This document shows, piece after piece, positions 1 through 8,538 of a stretch of 64,000 nucleotides of DNA. Source of the DNA: Sphingobium limneticum. Lineage in GTDB: Bacteria > Pseudomonadota > Alphaproteobacteria > Sphingomonadales > Sphingomonadaceae. The stretch covers positions 124,001 to 188,000 of the forward strand of contig NZ_VYPZ01000002.1 in NCBI RefSeq assembly GCF_008710155.1, read 5' to 3'. The notes beneath the pieces were generated by a model. It was not told where the DNA came from. It saw only the letters and a list, made by a program, of their open reading frames with translations, and did no database searches. The first letter of the stretch is position 1. Each line of letters opens with the position of its first letter. The translations under genes and the position numbers were made by a program.

Positions 1-579
1 TTCCAGATAGGCGGCGATCGCCTCGCCCCGGCCGATGCCCCCCGCGACGAACACAGGCACTTGGGCGGCCATTTCCGGCAATATTTCCTGCGCCAGCACG
101 CTGGTCGCGACCGGACCGATATGGCCGCCCGCTTCCATGCCTTCCACCACCAGCGCATCCACGCCCGACCGCACCAGCTTCTTGGCCAGCGCCAGCGCGG
201 GCGCGAAGCAGATCAGCTTGGCCCCCTTCTGCTTGATCGCCTCGATGCTGCCCTTGGGCGGCAAGCCACCGGCCAGCACGACATGGCTGACATCATGTTT
301 CGCGCATATGTCGATCAGGTCGAACAGCAGCGGGTGCATGGTGATCAGGTTCACGCCGAACGGCTTGTCCGTCAGCGCCTTGGTCGCCACGATCTCCGCA
401 TCCAGCAATTCGGGCGTCATCGCGCCGCACGCAATCACGCCGAACCCGCCGGCATTGGAAATCGCCGCCACCAGATTGCGCTCACTGACCCAGCTCATCG
501 CCCCACACAGGATCGCGCTCTGGCTGCCGAAAAATTCGGTGCCGCGAGCCATGAGGGAGGTGAGCTTGGCGTGGGTCAT
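1..579 (-). CDS. Nitronate monooxygenase (2-nitropropane dioxygenase family), 3' end cut by window
   Basis: The first 193 residues are present and the C-terminus lies beyond the window start. The family consists of FMN-dependent TIM-barrel enzymes that oxidise nitronates to carbonyl compounds. Visible family features are the N-terminal strand with a GAMSWVSE segment, the FGVN(L/I) motif, the VEGMEAGGHIGP segment that lines the FMN phosphate site, and the VAGGIGRGEA repeat near the break. The ATG at 579 gives the conserved MTHAKLTSLMARGTEFFG-like start. It lies downstream of lysC on the same strand, separated by a palindromic repeat doublet, so joint transcription is possible but not certain. 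The exact substrate cannot be told from sequence. Confidence 0.88.
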   Translation of the reverse strand, partial: MTHAKLTSLMARGTEFFGSQSAILCGAMSWVSERNLVAAISNAGGFGVIACGAMTPELLDAEIVATKALTDKPFGVNLITMHPLLFDLIDICAKHDVSHVVLAGGLPPKGSIEAIKQKGAKLICFAPALALAKKLVRSGVDALVVEGMEAGGHIGPVATSVLAQEILPEMAAQVPVFVAGGIGRGEAIAAYLE

Positions 580-606
580 ATATAATCCGTTCAAAACCAA
601 AAAAGC

Positions 607-727
607 CCCTCCCTTTCAAGGGAGGGGTTGGGGTGGGTGCGCCGCACAGCGGCGCCCCAAGCTATCGACCAAAGGGCAGGCTCGCTTCGCTCGCACCCAC
701 CCCTAGCCCCTCCCTGGAAGGGAGGGG
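607..727. repeat. Head-to-head palindromic repeat doublet (CCCCTCCC family)
   Basis: The left arm has a hairpin CCCCTCCCTT/AAGGGAGGGG (607-628) followed by TTGGGGTGGGTGC. The right arm is the inverse: GCACCCACCCC, then the hairpin CCCCTCCCT/GGGAGGGG (707-727). The two arms face each other across about 50 nt. The same architecture recurs at 48914-49091, 51397-51515 and 56520-56628. It lies between lysC and the nitronate monooxygenase gene. Confidence 0.8.
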
Positions 728-737
728 AATAGAAAAT

Positions 738-2003
738 TTACGCGATCGGCGCGTCCAGACCATAAGCGGTGTGCAACACACGCACCGCCAATTCCGTCTC
801 ATCCTCGTCGATCAGCACCGAAACTTTGATTTCGCTCGTCGAAATCGCTTCGATATTGATGCCGCGCTCGGCCAGCGTCTTGAACATGGTGGCGGCGACG
901 CCGGCATGGCTGCGCATTCCCACACCCACGACGCTGATCTTGGCGACTTCGGTATCGGTGATGATGCGGAAGAAGCCGATGACGTCCTTGTTCGCTTCCA
1001 GAATGTCGACGCTGCGGGCCAGGTCGGCGCGCGGGACGGTGAAGGTGACGTCCGTCTCTTCATTGTCCTTGCTGTCATTCTGGATGATCATGTCGACGTT
1101 GATCGCCGCATCGGCCAGCGGCACGAAGATGTTGGCGACCGCACCGGGCTTGTCGGGCACGCGCGTCACGATGATCTTCGCCTCATTCTTGTCATGGGCG
1201 ATGCCGGTGATGAGCTGACGTTCCATCTTGTCTTCCTTGAGCTTGGCTTCCAGTTCCGCGTCGCTGACGATCAGCGTACCGGGCAGATCGGTCTGGGTGG
1301 GATCATCGAAGGAGGAAAGCACCTGCACGACCACGCCTTCCTTCATGGCGAGGCCGACCGAGCGCGTCTGCAACACCTTGGCACCGACCGAGGCCAGTTC
1401 CAGCATTTCCTCGTAAGTGACGAGGTTCAGCTTGCGCGCGCGCGCCACGATGCGCGGGTCGGTGGTATAGACGCCGTCGACGTCGGTATAGATGTCGCAG
1501 CGATCGGCCTTGATCGCGGCGGCCACCGCGACCGCCGACGTGTCCGACCCCCCCCGGCCCAGCGTCGACACCCGGCCATCGGCCATCATGCCCTGAAAAC
1601 CGGGGATCACCGCCACGGTGCCCGACCGCATCGACGCCAGCAGGTCCAGCGTATCGATGTCGCTCACCCGCGCCTTGGCATGCGCCTCGATCGTGCGGAT
1701 CGGCAATTGCCAGCCCAGCCAGCTGCGCGCATCCACGCCCAGCGCCTTCAATGTCATGGCCAGCAATCCGCTGGTGATCTGCTCGCCGGCGGCAACCACC
1801 ACATCATATTCGGCCGGATCGTAGAGGGCGGACGCTTCCTTGCAGAAACCGACCAGCCGGTCCGTCTCGCCCGCCATGGCGGACACGACGACGGCGACTT
1901 CATGCCCCTGTTCGACGACATGTTTGACGCGCGCCGCCACGTTGCGAATTCGCTCCATCCCCGCCATGGAGGTGCCGCCGAATTTCATCACGATGCGCGC
2001 CAT
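738..2003 (-). CDS. lysC: Aspartate kinase (aspartokinase)
   Basis: Phosphorylates L-aspartate with ATP, the first step towards lysine, threonine, methionine and diaminopimelate. The 421-residue product has the N-terminal amino-acid kinase domain beginning MARIVMKFGGTSMAG (the KFGGTS nucleotide motif), a GRGGSDTSAVA segment, and two C-terminal ACT repeats from about residue 265, the usual site of lysine/threonine feedback control. An in-frame extension to 2120 exists, but the ATG at 2003 matches the universal family start. dapE at 50243 is a later step of the same pathway. Length is normal for the class without a homoserine dehydrogenase domain. Confidence 0.97.
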   Translation of the reverse strand: MARIVMKFGGTSMAGMERIRNVAARVKHVVEQGHEVAVVVSAMAGETDRLVGFCKEASALYDPAEYDVVVAAGEQITSGLLAMTLKALGVDARSWLGWQLPIRTIEAHAKARVSDIDTLDLLASMRSGTVAVIPGFQGMMADGRVSTLGRGGSDTSAVAVAAAIKADRCDIYTDVDGVYTTDPRIVARARKLNLVTYEEMLELASVGAKVLQTRSVGLAMKEGVVVQVLSSFDDPTQTDLPGTLIVSDAELEAKLKEDKMERQLITGIAHDKNEAKIIVTRVPDKPGAVANIFVPLADAAINVDMIIQNDSKDNEETDVTFTVPRADLARSVDILEANKDVIGFFRIITDTEVAKISVVGVGMRSHAGVAATMFKTLAERGINIEAISTSEIKVSVLIDEDETELAVRVLHTAYGLDAPIA

Positions 2004-2224
2004 TTGCTTGTCGAACCTATCCGTTATTATGAAAGAAAATATCCCAAAAGGGCTAAACGGCGCTCCTATTAGCAGCGCAGGCGCATATGGCAAGCAATCC
2101 TGCCATACGCGTCGCGGCATCCGGCGCTCACTCTTTTGGCTTTACCAGGATAGGCCCATTTGCCTCCTGCCCATGGCCTGCTAAAAGCAGCCTTCAGGAT
2201 AATCGAAACAACCCCTCCCCGTTC

Positions 2225-2245
2225 GCCCTGAGCCTGTCGAAGGGC
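2225..2245. repeat. Short palindromic dispersed repeat (GCCCTGAGC...AAGGGC type)
   Basis: The stem GCCCT (2225-2229) pairs with AGGGC (2241-2245) around the core GAGCCTGTCGA. Its flanks CCGTTC/GTTCGCC also resemble a REP-type sequence that I know as very frequent between sphingomonad genes. It lies in the ubiG leader. Confidence 0.6.
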
Positions 2246-2281
2246 CGTTCTTCTTTTGGGGGCCGTAGACCAAGGCGCATC

Positions 2282-3013
2282 ATGACCCAAAATACCGCCA
2301 CCATCGACCCGAAGGAAGCCGCCCATTTCGGCACCATGGCCGCCGACTGGTGGGATCCCACAGGGTCCAGCGCGATGCTGCACAAGCTGAACCCGGTGCG
2401 CCTGCGCTACATCCGCACCGCGATCGACCGCCATTGGCCCGGCGACGCGCAGGCCTTCCGTCCCCTCACCGGCAAGCGCGCACTCGACGTCGGCTGCGGC
2501 GCGGGCCTGCTCACCGAACCGCTCGCCCGCCTCGGCGCCACCGTCATCGGCCTCGACGCCGCCCCTGAAAATATCGCCGCGGCGCAGGGCCATGCCGCAG
2601 GTCAAGCGCTGACCATCGACTATCGCGCCACCCCGGTGGAGGACATGGCCGATACCGGCTTCGACCTCGTCACCTCGATGGAAGTGATCGAGCATGTTGC
2701 CGACCCCGCCGCCTTCGTCCGCGCGCTGGCCGGCAAACTCGCGCCCGACGGCCTGATGATCCTCTCCACCCCCAACCGCACGCCGCTCTCCCGCCTCGCC
2801 ATGATCACCATCGGCGAAAGCGTCGGCGGCATCCCCAAGGGCACGCATGACTGGCACAAATTCATCACGCCTGAAGAACTGGCCACGCTGCTGGATCAGG
2901 CCGGCCTCGACGTCACCGACAGCATCGGCCTCAGCTTCGACCCCGCCCGCGGCTTCACCTTGTCCGCCAACACCGCGATCAATTACCTGCTGACGGCGAA
3001 GCACAGAACATAA
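2282..3013 (+). CDS. ubiG: Ubiquinone biosynthesis O-methyltransferase UbiG
   Basis: SAM-dependent methyltransferase that carries out the two O-methylations in ubiquinone synthesis (demethylubiquinone to ubiquinone). The 243-residue product begins MTQNTATIDPKEAAHFG, and the family hallmark segment ADWWDP...LHKLNPVRL follows. Motif I, LDVGCGAGLLTEPLARLG, sits near residues 68-85 and a TSMEVIEHV segment near residue 140. The reading frame is open further upstream, but the ATG at 2282 gives the normal length and lies after a REP-type repeat. It stands alone between a divergent lysC and a YdeI-like gene. Confidence 0.95.
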   Translation: MTQNTATIDPKEAAHFGTMAADWWDPTGSSAMLHKLNPVRLRYIRTAIDRHWPGDAQAFRPLTGKRALDVGCGAGLLTEPLARLGATVIGLDAAPENIAAAQGHAAGQALTIDYRATPVEDMADTGFDLVTSMEVIEHVADPAAFVRALAGKLAPDGLMILSTPNRTPLSRLAMITIGESVGGIPKGTHDWHKFITPEELATLLDQAGLDVTDSIGLSFDPARGFTLSANTAINYLLTAKHRT

Positions 3014-3014
3014 A

Positions 3015-3084
3015 CCTTCTCCCCTCGGGGGAGAAGGATACGAAGCCTTGCCAGCTTGCTGGCTAGGCGAAGTTGGATGAGGGG
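3015..3084. repeat. Single palindromic repeat unit (CTTCTCCCC / GTTGGATGAGGGG)
   Basis: Hairpin 1 is CCTTCTCCCC/GGGGAGAAGG, hairpin 2 is centred on GCCAGC/GCTGGC, and the unit ends with AAGTTGGATGAGGGG. It has the same order of parts as the copies at 20743-20814 and 48914-48983. Confidence 0.75.
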
Positions 3085-3094
3085 TGGAAGGACC

Positions 3095-3682
3095 ATGACC
3101 GACGAATCCAAAGTCGACACCTATATCGCCGCCCAGGCCGACTTCGCCCGCCCGATCCTCACCCATGTCCGCGCGCTCGTCCACGCCGCGCATCCGGACG
3201 TGACCGAAGCGATCAAATGGGGCTTTCCCCATTTCCTCTACAAGACCAAGAATCTCGCCTCGATGGCCGCCTTCAAGAGCCATGCGGCGGTCAACCTCTG
3301 GTATAGCGACGCCGAAAAACCGCGCGAAGGCATGGGCCATCTGGGCAAACTCACCAGCCTGACCGACCTCCCTTGCGACGATGATCTGCGAACCCTGCTG
3401 ACCAAAGCCCTCGCCCTGATCGACGCCGGCGCCAAACCGCCCCGCAGGACCGACCGCTGCCCACGCGAACCACTCCCCGTCCCCCCGGCGCTCACCGCCG
3501 CGATCGCAGCCAACCCGGCCGCCGCTACGATCTGGTCCAGCTTCCCGCCCGGCAAGATCCGCGACTATTGCGAATGGATCATCGAAGCCAAGACCGCTCC
3601 CACCCGCGACAAGCGCATCGCGCAGGCGATCGAATGGATCGCCCAAGGTAAAAGCCGCAACTGGAAATATGAAAAACGCTAA
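3095..3682 (+). CDS. YdeI/OmpD-associated family protein with DUF1801 domain
   Basis: A 195-residue soluble protein starting MTDESKVD. The N-terminal half has the DUF1801 pattern: aspartate-rich start, EAIKWGFPHFLY, then AAFKSHAAVNLWY. The C-terminal half matches the bacteriocin-protection/OmdA-like region, with a predicted helical segment around IRDYCEWIIEAKTAPTRDKRIAQAIEWIAQGKSRNWKYEKR. Homologues are usually annotated YdeI/OmpD-associated; their biochemical role is not established. The start at 3095 follows GGAAGG and the repeat unit at 3015-3084; an upstream in-frame extension would run through that repeat and is unlikely. Confidence 0.85.
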   Translation: MTDESKVDTYIAAQADFARPILTHVRALVHAAHPDVTEAIKWGFPHFLYKTKNLASMAAFKSHAAVNLWYSDAEKPREGMGHLGKLTSLTDLPCDDDLRTLLTKALALIDAGAKPPRRTDRCPREPLPVPPALTAAIAANPAAATIWSSFPPGKIRDYCEWIIEAKTAPTRDKRIAQAIEWIAQGKSRNWKYEKR

Positions 3683-3757
3683 GGCCGCATGGGTGGGGGG
3701 GAGGCAACCCCACGGCAGTACGCCAGTCTTGCGCCCATCCCCAATAGCGACCGCCCC

Positions 3758-4573
3758 TTACGCCCCCACGGCCTCCGCCCGCGCGATGAGCGCCTGCGCT
3801 TCCTCGACATGCATCGTCTCGATCATGCGGCCCTCGAACCGCTCCGCCCCGCCGTTCGCCGCCGCGACCAGCCGCCGCGCGTCCGCCAATGCCTGCGCAT
3901 CGGGACCGAACATCTGATTGGCCACCGTCACCTGGCTCGGATGGATCAGCGTCTTCCCATCAAAGCCCAGCGTATAGCCCTCGGCACATTCCGCCTCCAG
4001 CCCCGCTTGATCATCCAGCCGGTTGAACACCCCGTCGAACACCGCAATCCCCGCCGCCCGCGCCGCCAGCACCACCGCCTGCATCGCATAAGACAACCCT
4101 GCCCGCCCGGCCGACGGCGGAATTCCCAGATCCTTGCGCAGGTCGTTATTGCCCATGAACAGTGCGGCGCAGCCCTCCGACCGCGCAATCTCGCTCGCCG
4201 CCAGCACGCCCCGCGCGCTTTCGATCATCGCGATCACCGGCTTCTGGCACACGCTGAACACATCCTTGACCTGCTTGGGATGCTCCACCTTGGGCAGCAC
4301 GATATAATCCAGCGCCGCCGTCTTGGCCGCGACCATCTCCACCCCGTGCCAGGGCGTGCCTTCGATATTGATCCGCACCGCCGCGATCCGGCCGCCAAAG
4401 CCCTGCGCCAGCGCCGCCACCGCGCCGTCGCGCGCGCTGTCCTTGGCATCGACCGGCACCGCATCCTCCAGGTCCAATATCACCATGTCGCACGGCAAGG
4501 TCCGCGCCTTGGCGATCGCGCGGGCATTGGACGCGGGCAGGAACAGCAGCGAACGGGCGTGGCGCAGCAACAT
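3758..4573 (-). CDS. CoA ester lyase, HpcH/HpaI aldolase/citrate lyase family (CitE-like)
   Basis: The 271-residue product matches the CitE-like fold. It has an N-terminal RSLLFLPASNARAIAKA segment, the metal-binding stretch MVILDLEDAVPVDAKDSAR, VRINIEGTPWHG, and a late GYTLGFDGKTLIHPSQV motif that contributes to CoA binding. The family includes malyl-CoA and citramalyl-CoA lyases and (3S)-malyl-CoA thioesterases; I cannot choose between them. The ATG at 4573 is preceded by AGGAGAG. The gene is single and divergent from the SPFH gene. Confidence 0.9.
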   Translation of the reverse strand: MLLRHARSLLFLPASNARAIAKARTLPCDMVILDLEDAVPVDAKDSARDGAVAALAQGFGGRIAAVRINIEGTPWHGVEMVAAKTAALDYIVLPKVEHPKQVKDVFSVCQKPVIAMIESARGVLAASEIARSEGCAALFMGNNDLRKDLGIPPSAGRAGLSYAMQAVVLAARAAGIAVFDGVFNRLDDQAGLEAECAEGYTLGFDGKTLIHPSQVTVANQMFGPDAQALADARRLVAAANGGAERFEGRMIETMHVEEAQALIARAEAVGA

Positions 4574-4650
4574 GATACTCTCCTGGAACGGTTTGACTTT
4601 CCCCGTTAACGAATAGGGCGCATAATCCAAGCGATAACGGGGAGACATCG

Positions 4651-5625
4651 ATGCTGACGACCTTCGCACTGACGCTCACGGGCCTCGTGCTTTTCTACCT
4701 CGCCGTCAGCGTGAAGGTGGTGCGGCAGGGCTATCAATATACGATCGAACGCTTCGGCCGGTTCACCGAAGTCGCCAAGCCCGGCCTCAATTTCTACCCC
4801 GCCTTCTTCTACGCCGTGGGTCGCAAGATCAACATGATGGAGCAGGTCGTCGACATTCCGGGGCAGGAAATCATCACCAAGGATAATGCCATGGTGTCGG
4901 TCGACGGCGTGGTCTTCTTTCAGGTGCTCGACCCCGCCAAGGCCGCCTATGAAGTATCCGAACTTTACGTGGCGATCATGCAGCTGGCCACCACCAACCT
5001 GCGCACCGTCATGGGCTCGCTCGACCTCGACGAAACCCTCTCGAAGCGCGACGAGATCAATGCCCGGCTGCTGTCGGTGGTCGATCATGCGACCAACGCC
5101 TGGGGCATCAAGATCACCCGCGTAGAGCTGAAGGACATCCGCCCGCCCGCCGACATCGTCAACGCCATGGGGCGCCAGATGAAGGCGGAGCGCGAAAAGC
5201 GCGCGAACATCCTGGATGCCGAAGGCGCCCGCGCCGCCGAAATCCTGCGCGCCGAAGGGCAGAAGCAATCGCAGATCCTGGAAGCCGAAGGCCGTCGCGA
5301 AGCCGCCTTCCGCGACGCCGAAGCCCGCGAGCGCGAGGCGGAGGCCGAAGCCAAGGCGACCCAGATGGTGTCGCAGGCGATATCGGAGGGTAATCCGCAG
5401 GCGCTCAATTACTTCATCGCGCAAAAATATACCGAAGCGGTCGCCGCCTTCGCCACCAGCCCCAATGCCAAGACGATCCTCTTCCCGGTGGAGGCGACCC
5501 AGTTGATCGGCACGCTGGGCGGCATCGGTCAGCTGGCCAAGGATGCGCTGGGCACGGACGGCACGCCCACCCCAACGCCCCCATCCGCCCCCCGCCGCGG
5601 CCCCTTCGGCCAAAACCAGGGATGA
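4651..5625 (+). CDS. SPFH/Band 7 (stomatin-like, paraslipin) membrane protein
   Basis: The 324-residue product has one N-terminal membrane helix (about residues 3-24), then an SPFH domain (YQYTIERFGRFTEVAKPGLNF ... VDIPGQEIITKDNAMVSVDGVVFFQV). A long Ala/Glu-rich coiled coil follows (about 170-240) with the heptad-like repeats ILDAEGARAAEILRAEGQ and ILEAEGRREAAF. The ATG at 4651 follows GGGGAG. With the downstream NfeD protein it forms the widely conserved SPFH-NfeD pair thought to organise membrane microdomains and proteolysis. The mechanism is not proven for this subgroup. Confidence 0.95.
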   Translation: MLTTFALTLTGLVLFYLAVSVKVVRQGYQYTIERFGRFTEVAKPGLNFYPAFFYAVGRKINMMEQVVDIPGQEIITKDNAMVSVDGVVFFQVLDPAKAAYEVSELYVAIMQLATTNLRTVMGSLDLDETLSKRDEINARLLSVVDHATNAWGIKITRVELKDIRPPADIVNAMGRQMKAEREKRANILDAEGARAAEILRAEGQKQSQILEAEGRREAAFRDAEAREREAEAEAKATQMVSQAISEGNPQALNYFIAQKYTEAVAAFATSPNAKTILFPVEATQLIGTLGGIGQLAKDALGTDGTPTPTPPSAPRRGPFGQNQG

Positions 5626-5676
5626 CCGGCGTGGACAGGCTCGCCATGCCCAACCCGTTCCCCGCCCCATCCCGTC

Positions 5677-5696
5677 ATTCCCGCGAAGGCGGGAAT
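5677..5696. repeat. Dispersed hairpin ATTCCCGC-GAAG-GCGGGAAT
   Basis: A perfect 8-bp stem with a GAAG loop, preceded by CGTC and followed by CCATCTCCC. It lies between the SPFH and NfeD genes, where it may modulate or terminate transcripts. I recognise this as a common intergenic repeat type in sphingomonads. Confidence 0.7.
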
Positions 5697-5770
5697 CCAT
5701 CTCCCAACCCATCCGCTGAAAACAGCGCGCAGGGCGTACCCCCAACCATCGATCACCGGGCCACCCACAT

Positions 5771-6223
5771 ATGACCGACCTCCTCACCCTGCTGGAGGAT
5801 CATTGGGGCTGGCTGGTCTTCGCCGCTTTGCTCGGCATCGCCGAAGTGCTGATGCCCGGCGTCTTCCTGATCTGGATCGCGATTGCCGCGGCCATCACCG
5901 GCCTTGTCGCGCTGGCCTTGCCGATCACCCTGCCGTTTCAGCTGCTGCTGTTCGCCGCGCTCAGCCTGCTCGCGGTCTGGGCCGGCCGCCGCTGGTATGT
6001 CGACAACCCGGTCCCCTCGTCCGATCCGTTGCTCAACGACCGCAGCGCCCGCCTGATCGGCCAGAGCGTCACGGTCGTCGATGCCATCATCGCCGGCGAA
6101 GGCCGCGTCAAGATCGGCGACAGCGTCTGGAGCGCCACCGGCCCGGACACCCCCGCCGGCACCCGCATGCGGGTGGTAGGCGTGGATGGCACGATCATCC
6201 GGGTTGAAAATCTAATACCTTAG
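5771..6223 (+). CDS. NfeD family membrane protein (short form)
   Basis: The 150-residue product has an N-terminal region with about three hydrophobic helices (residues 12-70, GWLVFAALLGIAEVLMPGVFLIWIA...). A C-terminal OB-fold-like domain follows from about residue 85 (LIGQSVTVVDAIIAGEGRVKIGDSVWSATG ... GTRMRVVGVDGTIIRVENL). It partners with the SPFH protein encoded 145 nt upstream. Its TAG stop codon is the first base triplet of the left arm of the long palindrome at 6221-6366. Confidence 0.93.
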   Translation: MTDLLTLLEDHWGWLVFAALLGIAEVLMPGVFLIWIAIAAAITGLVALALPITLPFQLLLFAALSLLAVWAGRRWYVDNPVPSSDPLLNDRSARLIGQSVTVVDAIIAGEGRVKIGDSVWSATGPDTPAGTRMRVVGVDGTIIRVENLIP

Positions 6224-6366
6224 AACCGTTCGATATTCAGATGATGACGTGCCGAAAATGGTGATGCCTCGCGACCCGGAGCGCAGCGTACTAAAAGTAC
6301 GTGAGCACCGGAAGCGTGAGGAATCGCCATTTGCAGGCCGTCAGCGCTGAATAGCGAGCGGTTCTA
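6221..6366. repeat. Long (about 146 nt) imperfect palindrome between convergent genes
   Basis: Left arm 6221-6292 and right arm 6296-6366 face each other around the centre GTACT-AAA-AGTAC. The outer 20 nt of the two arms pair at 18 of 20 positions; the inner parts pair at roughly three quarters of positions with one or two slipped bases. Transcribed either way it would fold into one long hairpin. Both terminal TAG triplets are used as stop codons, of the NfeD gene on + and the TonB-dependent receptor on -. Confidence 0.85.
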
Positions 6367-8499
6367 GAAATCGACCGTGGCAGACAGCCACAACCGCCGC
6401 CCTTCCTGATTGATCGAATAGGCCGGCGTATAAGCCGTCGCATTCGCCGCCGTCCGATACGGCACATAGATCGCATAATCGGTATCCACCACATTATACA
6501 CCGTCGCGGCCAGGCGGAAGGCCGGCGTCAGCTGATATGATCCGCCCAGATGGAACACCTCATAGCTTCGGAAGTCGCCCACGGCGGTTTGCTGCACATT
6601 GGCCCCGCGATAGCGGCTGGACCGCACCTCCGCCCGCGCCCACACACTCGCCTTATCGCCCAGTTTCCAGCGCAGATTGCCGTTCAGCATATGTTTGGGC
6701 ATCCCGATCAACGGCAAGCCTTCCTCCGACCCGCTCAGCTGCTCCGTCTCGGTATAGGTGTAATTGGCGCTCAGCGACAAAGCCGGGGTAAAGGCGAAGC
6801 GCGTCGCGACCTCGACACCGCGCGTGCGCGCCTTGTCGATATTGATCGACTGGCTGAAGACGTCGACATTGGGGAAATTGCCCACATCCACGCAACCCGG
6901 CAGGTTGGGCGCGGACGCGAAGCGGCAATTGGGCACGCCCGGCCCGCTGGCGATCTTGTCGGTAAAATCATTGTTGAACAGCGTTACATTGCCGCTGAAT
7001 AAGCCCTGCCCGTCATAATAGAGGCCCGCTTCATAGCTGGTGCTGGTTTCCGGCGTCAGCCCCGGCGATCCCAGCAGCGGCACGCGCCCCTGGCTGCCAA
7101 AACCGATGATGCCTTCCGCGATCTGCTCGACACGCGGCGTCTTGAACCCGCGGCTCACCCCGCCCTTCAGCGTCAGCGCCTCATTGATGTTCCACACGCC
7201 ATAGACGCGCGGCGACCATTTATCGCCGAAAGTGCTGTGATTGTCGTAGCGCGCACCGCCGGTGATGTTGAACCCGTCCACCACGGTCAGCGTGGCTTCG
7301 GCAAAGCCTGCCCATTGGGTGAATTTGAACGGCTCGGGCGCCACGCCCTCGACCATCCGCGCCTTCCAATATTGCCCGCCGACGGTGAAGGCCAGCGCCC
7401 CGACCTTCCCCGCAAAGCGCGAATCCAATATGTCGTTGCGTGCCTCCAGCGTACGCGGCGCGCCCGGCGTCGCCCCCGGCGTGCCATTGGGGATCAGCCG
7501 CCCGATCGTCTCCGTCTCGTTGCGGGTCAGCGTCGTGTCCAGCTGGCCAAAGCCCATGCGCCAGCTATGCGCTATCACATAGTTGGACCGGTTGAACCGC
7601 TGTTCCGGCGCATAGCCACCCGACCCCAGCGTCCCCAGCTGCCCCTCGCTATTGTCATAACTCTGCTCGTTGCGGTCATATTCGACCCACAGGTCATGAT
7701 CGGCATGGGGCGTCAGGCTCAACCGCCCGCCATAATTATAAACGTCCGACCGCACCGGATTGCGCCCCAGCGTCAGCGCCGGATCGCCCGGAATATCGAT
7801 ATTCGATCCCTCGCGATGGAACACACTGCCCCGCAGCGTCAGCCCCAGCAGGTCGCGGATGATCGGCCCCTGCGCAAAGCCGTTCACCGACTGGATATTG
7901 CCGAAGCGATCGTCGCCCTGGATCGTGCTTTCGGCGGTCGCGGTGCCGACCCAGCGCATGCCGACCTTGCGCGTGATGATGTTGACGACGCCGCCCATCG
8001 CATCCGACCCATAGAGCGTGGACATCGGCCCGCGCACCACCTCGATCCGGTCGATCGCGGAGAAGGGCGGCAGGAAGCTGGTGGACGTCTCGCCAAAGCC
8101 GTTCGGCGTCACCCCGCCCGGCGCATTCTGGCGGCGGCCGTCGATCAGGACCAGCGTATAGTCGCTGGGCATGCCGCGAATGGAGATGTTGAGGCCACCG
8201 GTCTTGCCCGCTTCGCCGCCGACATCCACGCCCTGCACATCCTGCAACGCCTCGGCCAGGCTGCCGAAGCGCTTCTCCTGCAACTCCTCGCGGCCCAGCA
8301 CGGTGATGCTGGCCGGCGCCTCGACGATATTCTGCTCATAGCCCGCCGCCGTCACGACGATCGCGTTACTATTGTCGCCCTCCACGGGCGCAGCATCGGG
8401 CGCCTGCGCCGCGACAGCCGCCTGCCCCATCACCGCCAGCGCAATCAGCCCAGCCCCACCAAAAGCCCGCCCCACAGCGCGCAACCGCATCGACCCCAT
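6364..8499 (-). CDS. TonB-dependent outer-membrane receptor (siderophore type)
   Basis: The 711-residue product has a signal peptide (GLIALAVMGQAAVAAQ) and a TonB-box-like segment AIVVTAAG. A plug domain follows (GREELQEKRFGSLAEALQDVQGVDVGGEAGKTGGLNISIRGMP ... RIEVVRGPMSTLYGSDAMGGVVNIITRK), then a 22-strand-type barrel ending WLSATVDF with the terminal Phe. The plug resembles FepA/CirA-type ferric-siderophore receptors; the ligand cannot be assigned. The start at 8499 has GAGGGGG upstream; a second ATG at 8490 is possible. A Fur-box-like sequence lies about 15-40 nt upstream. No transport or biosynthesis partner is adjacent. Confidence 0.93.
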   Translation of the reverse strand: MGSMRLRAVGRAFGGAGLIALAVMGQAAVAAQAPDAAPVEGDNSNAIVVTAAGYEQNIVEAPASITVLGREELQEKRFGSLAEALQDVQGVDVGGEAGKTGGLNISIRGMPSDYTLVLIDGRRQNAPGGVTPNGFGETSTSFLPPFSAIDRIEVVRGPMSTLYGSDAMGGVVNIITRKVGMRWVGTATAESTIQGDDRFGNIQSVNGFAQGPIIRDLLGLTLRGSVFHREGSNIDIPGDPALTLGRNPVRSDVYNYGGRLSLTPHADHDLWVEYDRNEQSYDNSEGQLGTLGSGGYAPEQRFNRSNYVIAHSWRMGFGQLDTTLTRNETETIGRLIPNGTPGATPGAPRTLEARNDILDSRFAGKVGALAFTVGGQYWKARMVEGVAPEPFKFTQWAGFAEATLTVVDGFNITGGARYDNHSTFGDKWSPRVYGVWNINEALTLKGGVSRGFKTPRVEQIAEGIIGFGSQGRVPLLGSPGLTPETSTSYEAGLYYDGQGLFSGNVTLFNNDFTDKIASGPGVPNCRFASAPNLPGCVDVGNFPNVDVFSQSINIDKARTRGVEVATRFAFTPALSLSANYTYTETEQLSGSEEGLPLIGMPKHMLNGNLRWKLGDKASVWARAEVRSSRYRGANVQQTAVGDFRSYEVFHLGGSYQLTPAFRLAATVYNVVDTDYAIYVPYRTAANATAYTPAYSINQEGRRLWLSATVDF

Positions 8500-8514
8500 G
8501 ATATCCCCCTCAGC

Positions 8515-8536
8515 TAATGCAAATGCGTATCAGTAA
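8515..8536 (-). promoter_or_regulatory. Possible Fur-type operator upstream of the TonB-dependent receptor
   Basis: On the gene's strand the sequence contains GATACGCATTTGCATTAG, which resembles the alternating GAT/CAT pattern of Fur boxes that precede iron-uptake receptors. The match is partial and no -35/-10 pair was established, so this is a weak call. Confidence 0.35.
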
Positions 8537-8538
8537 TA

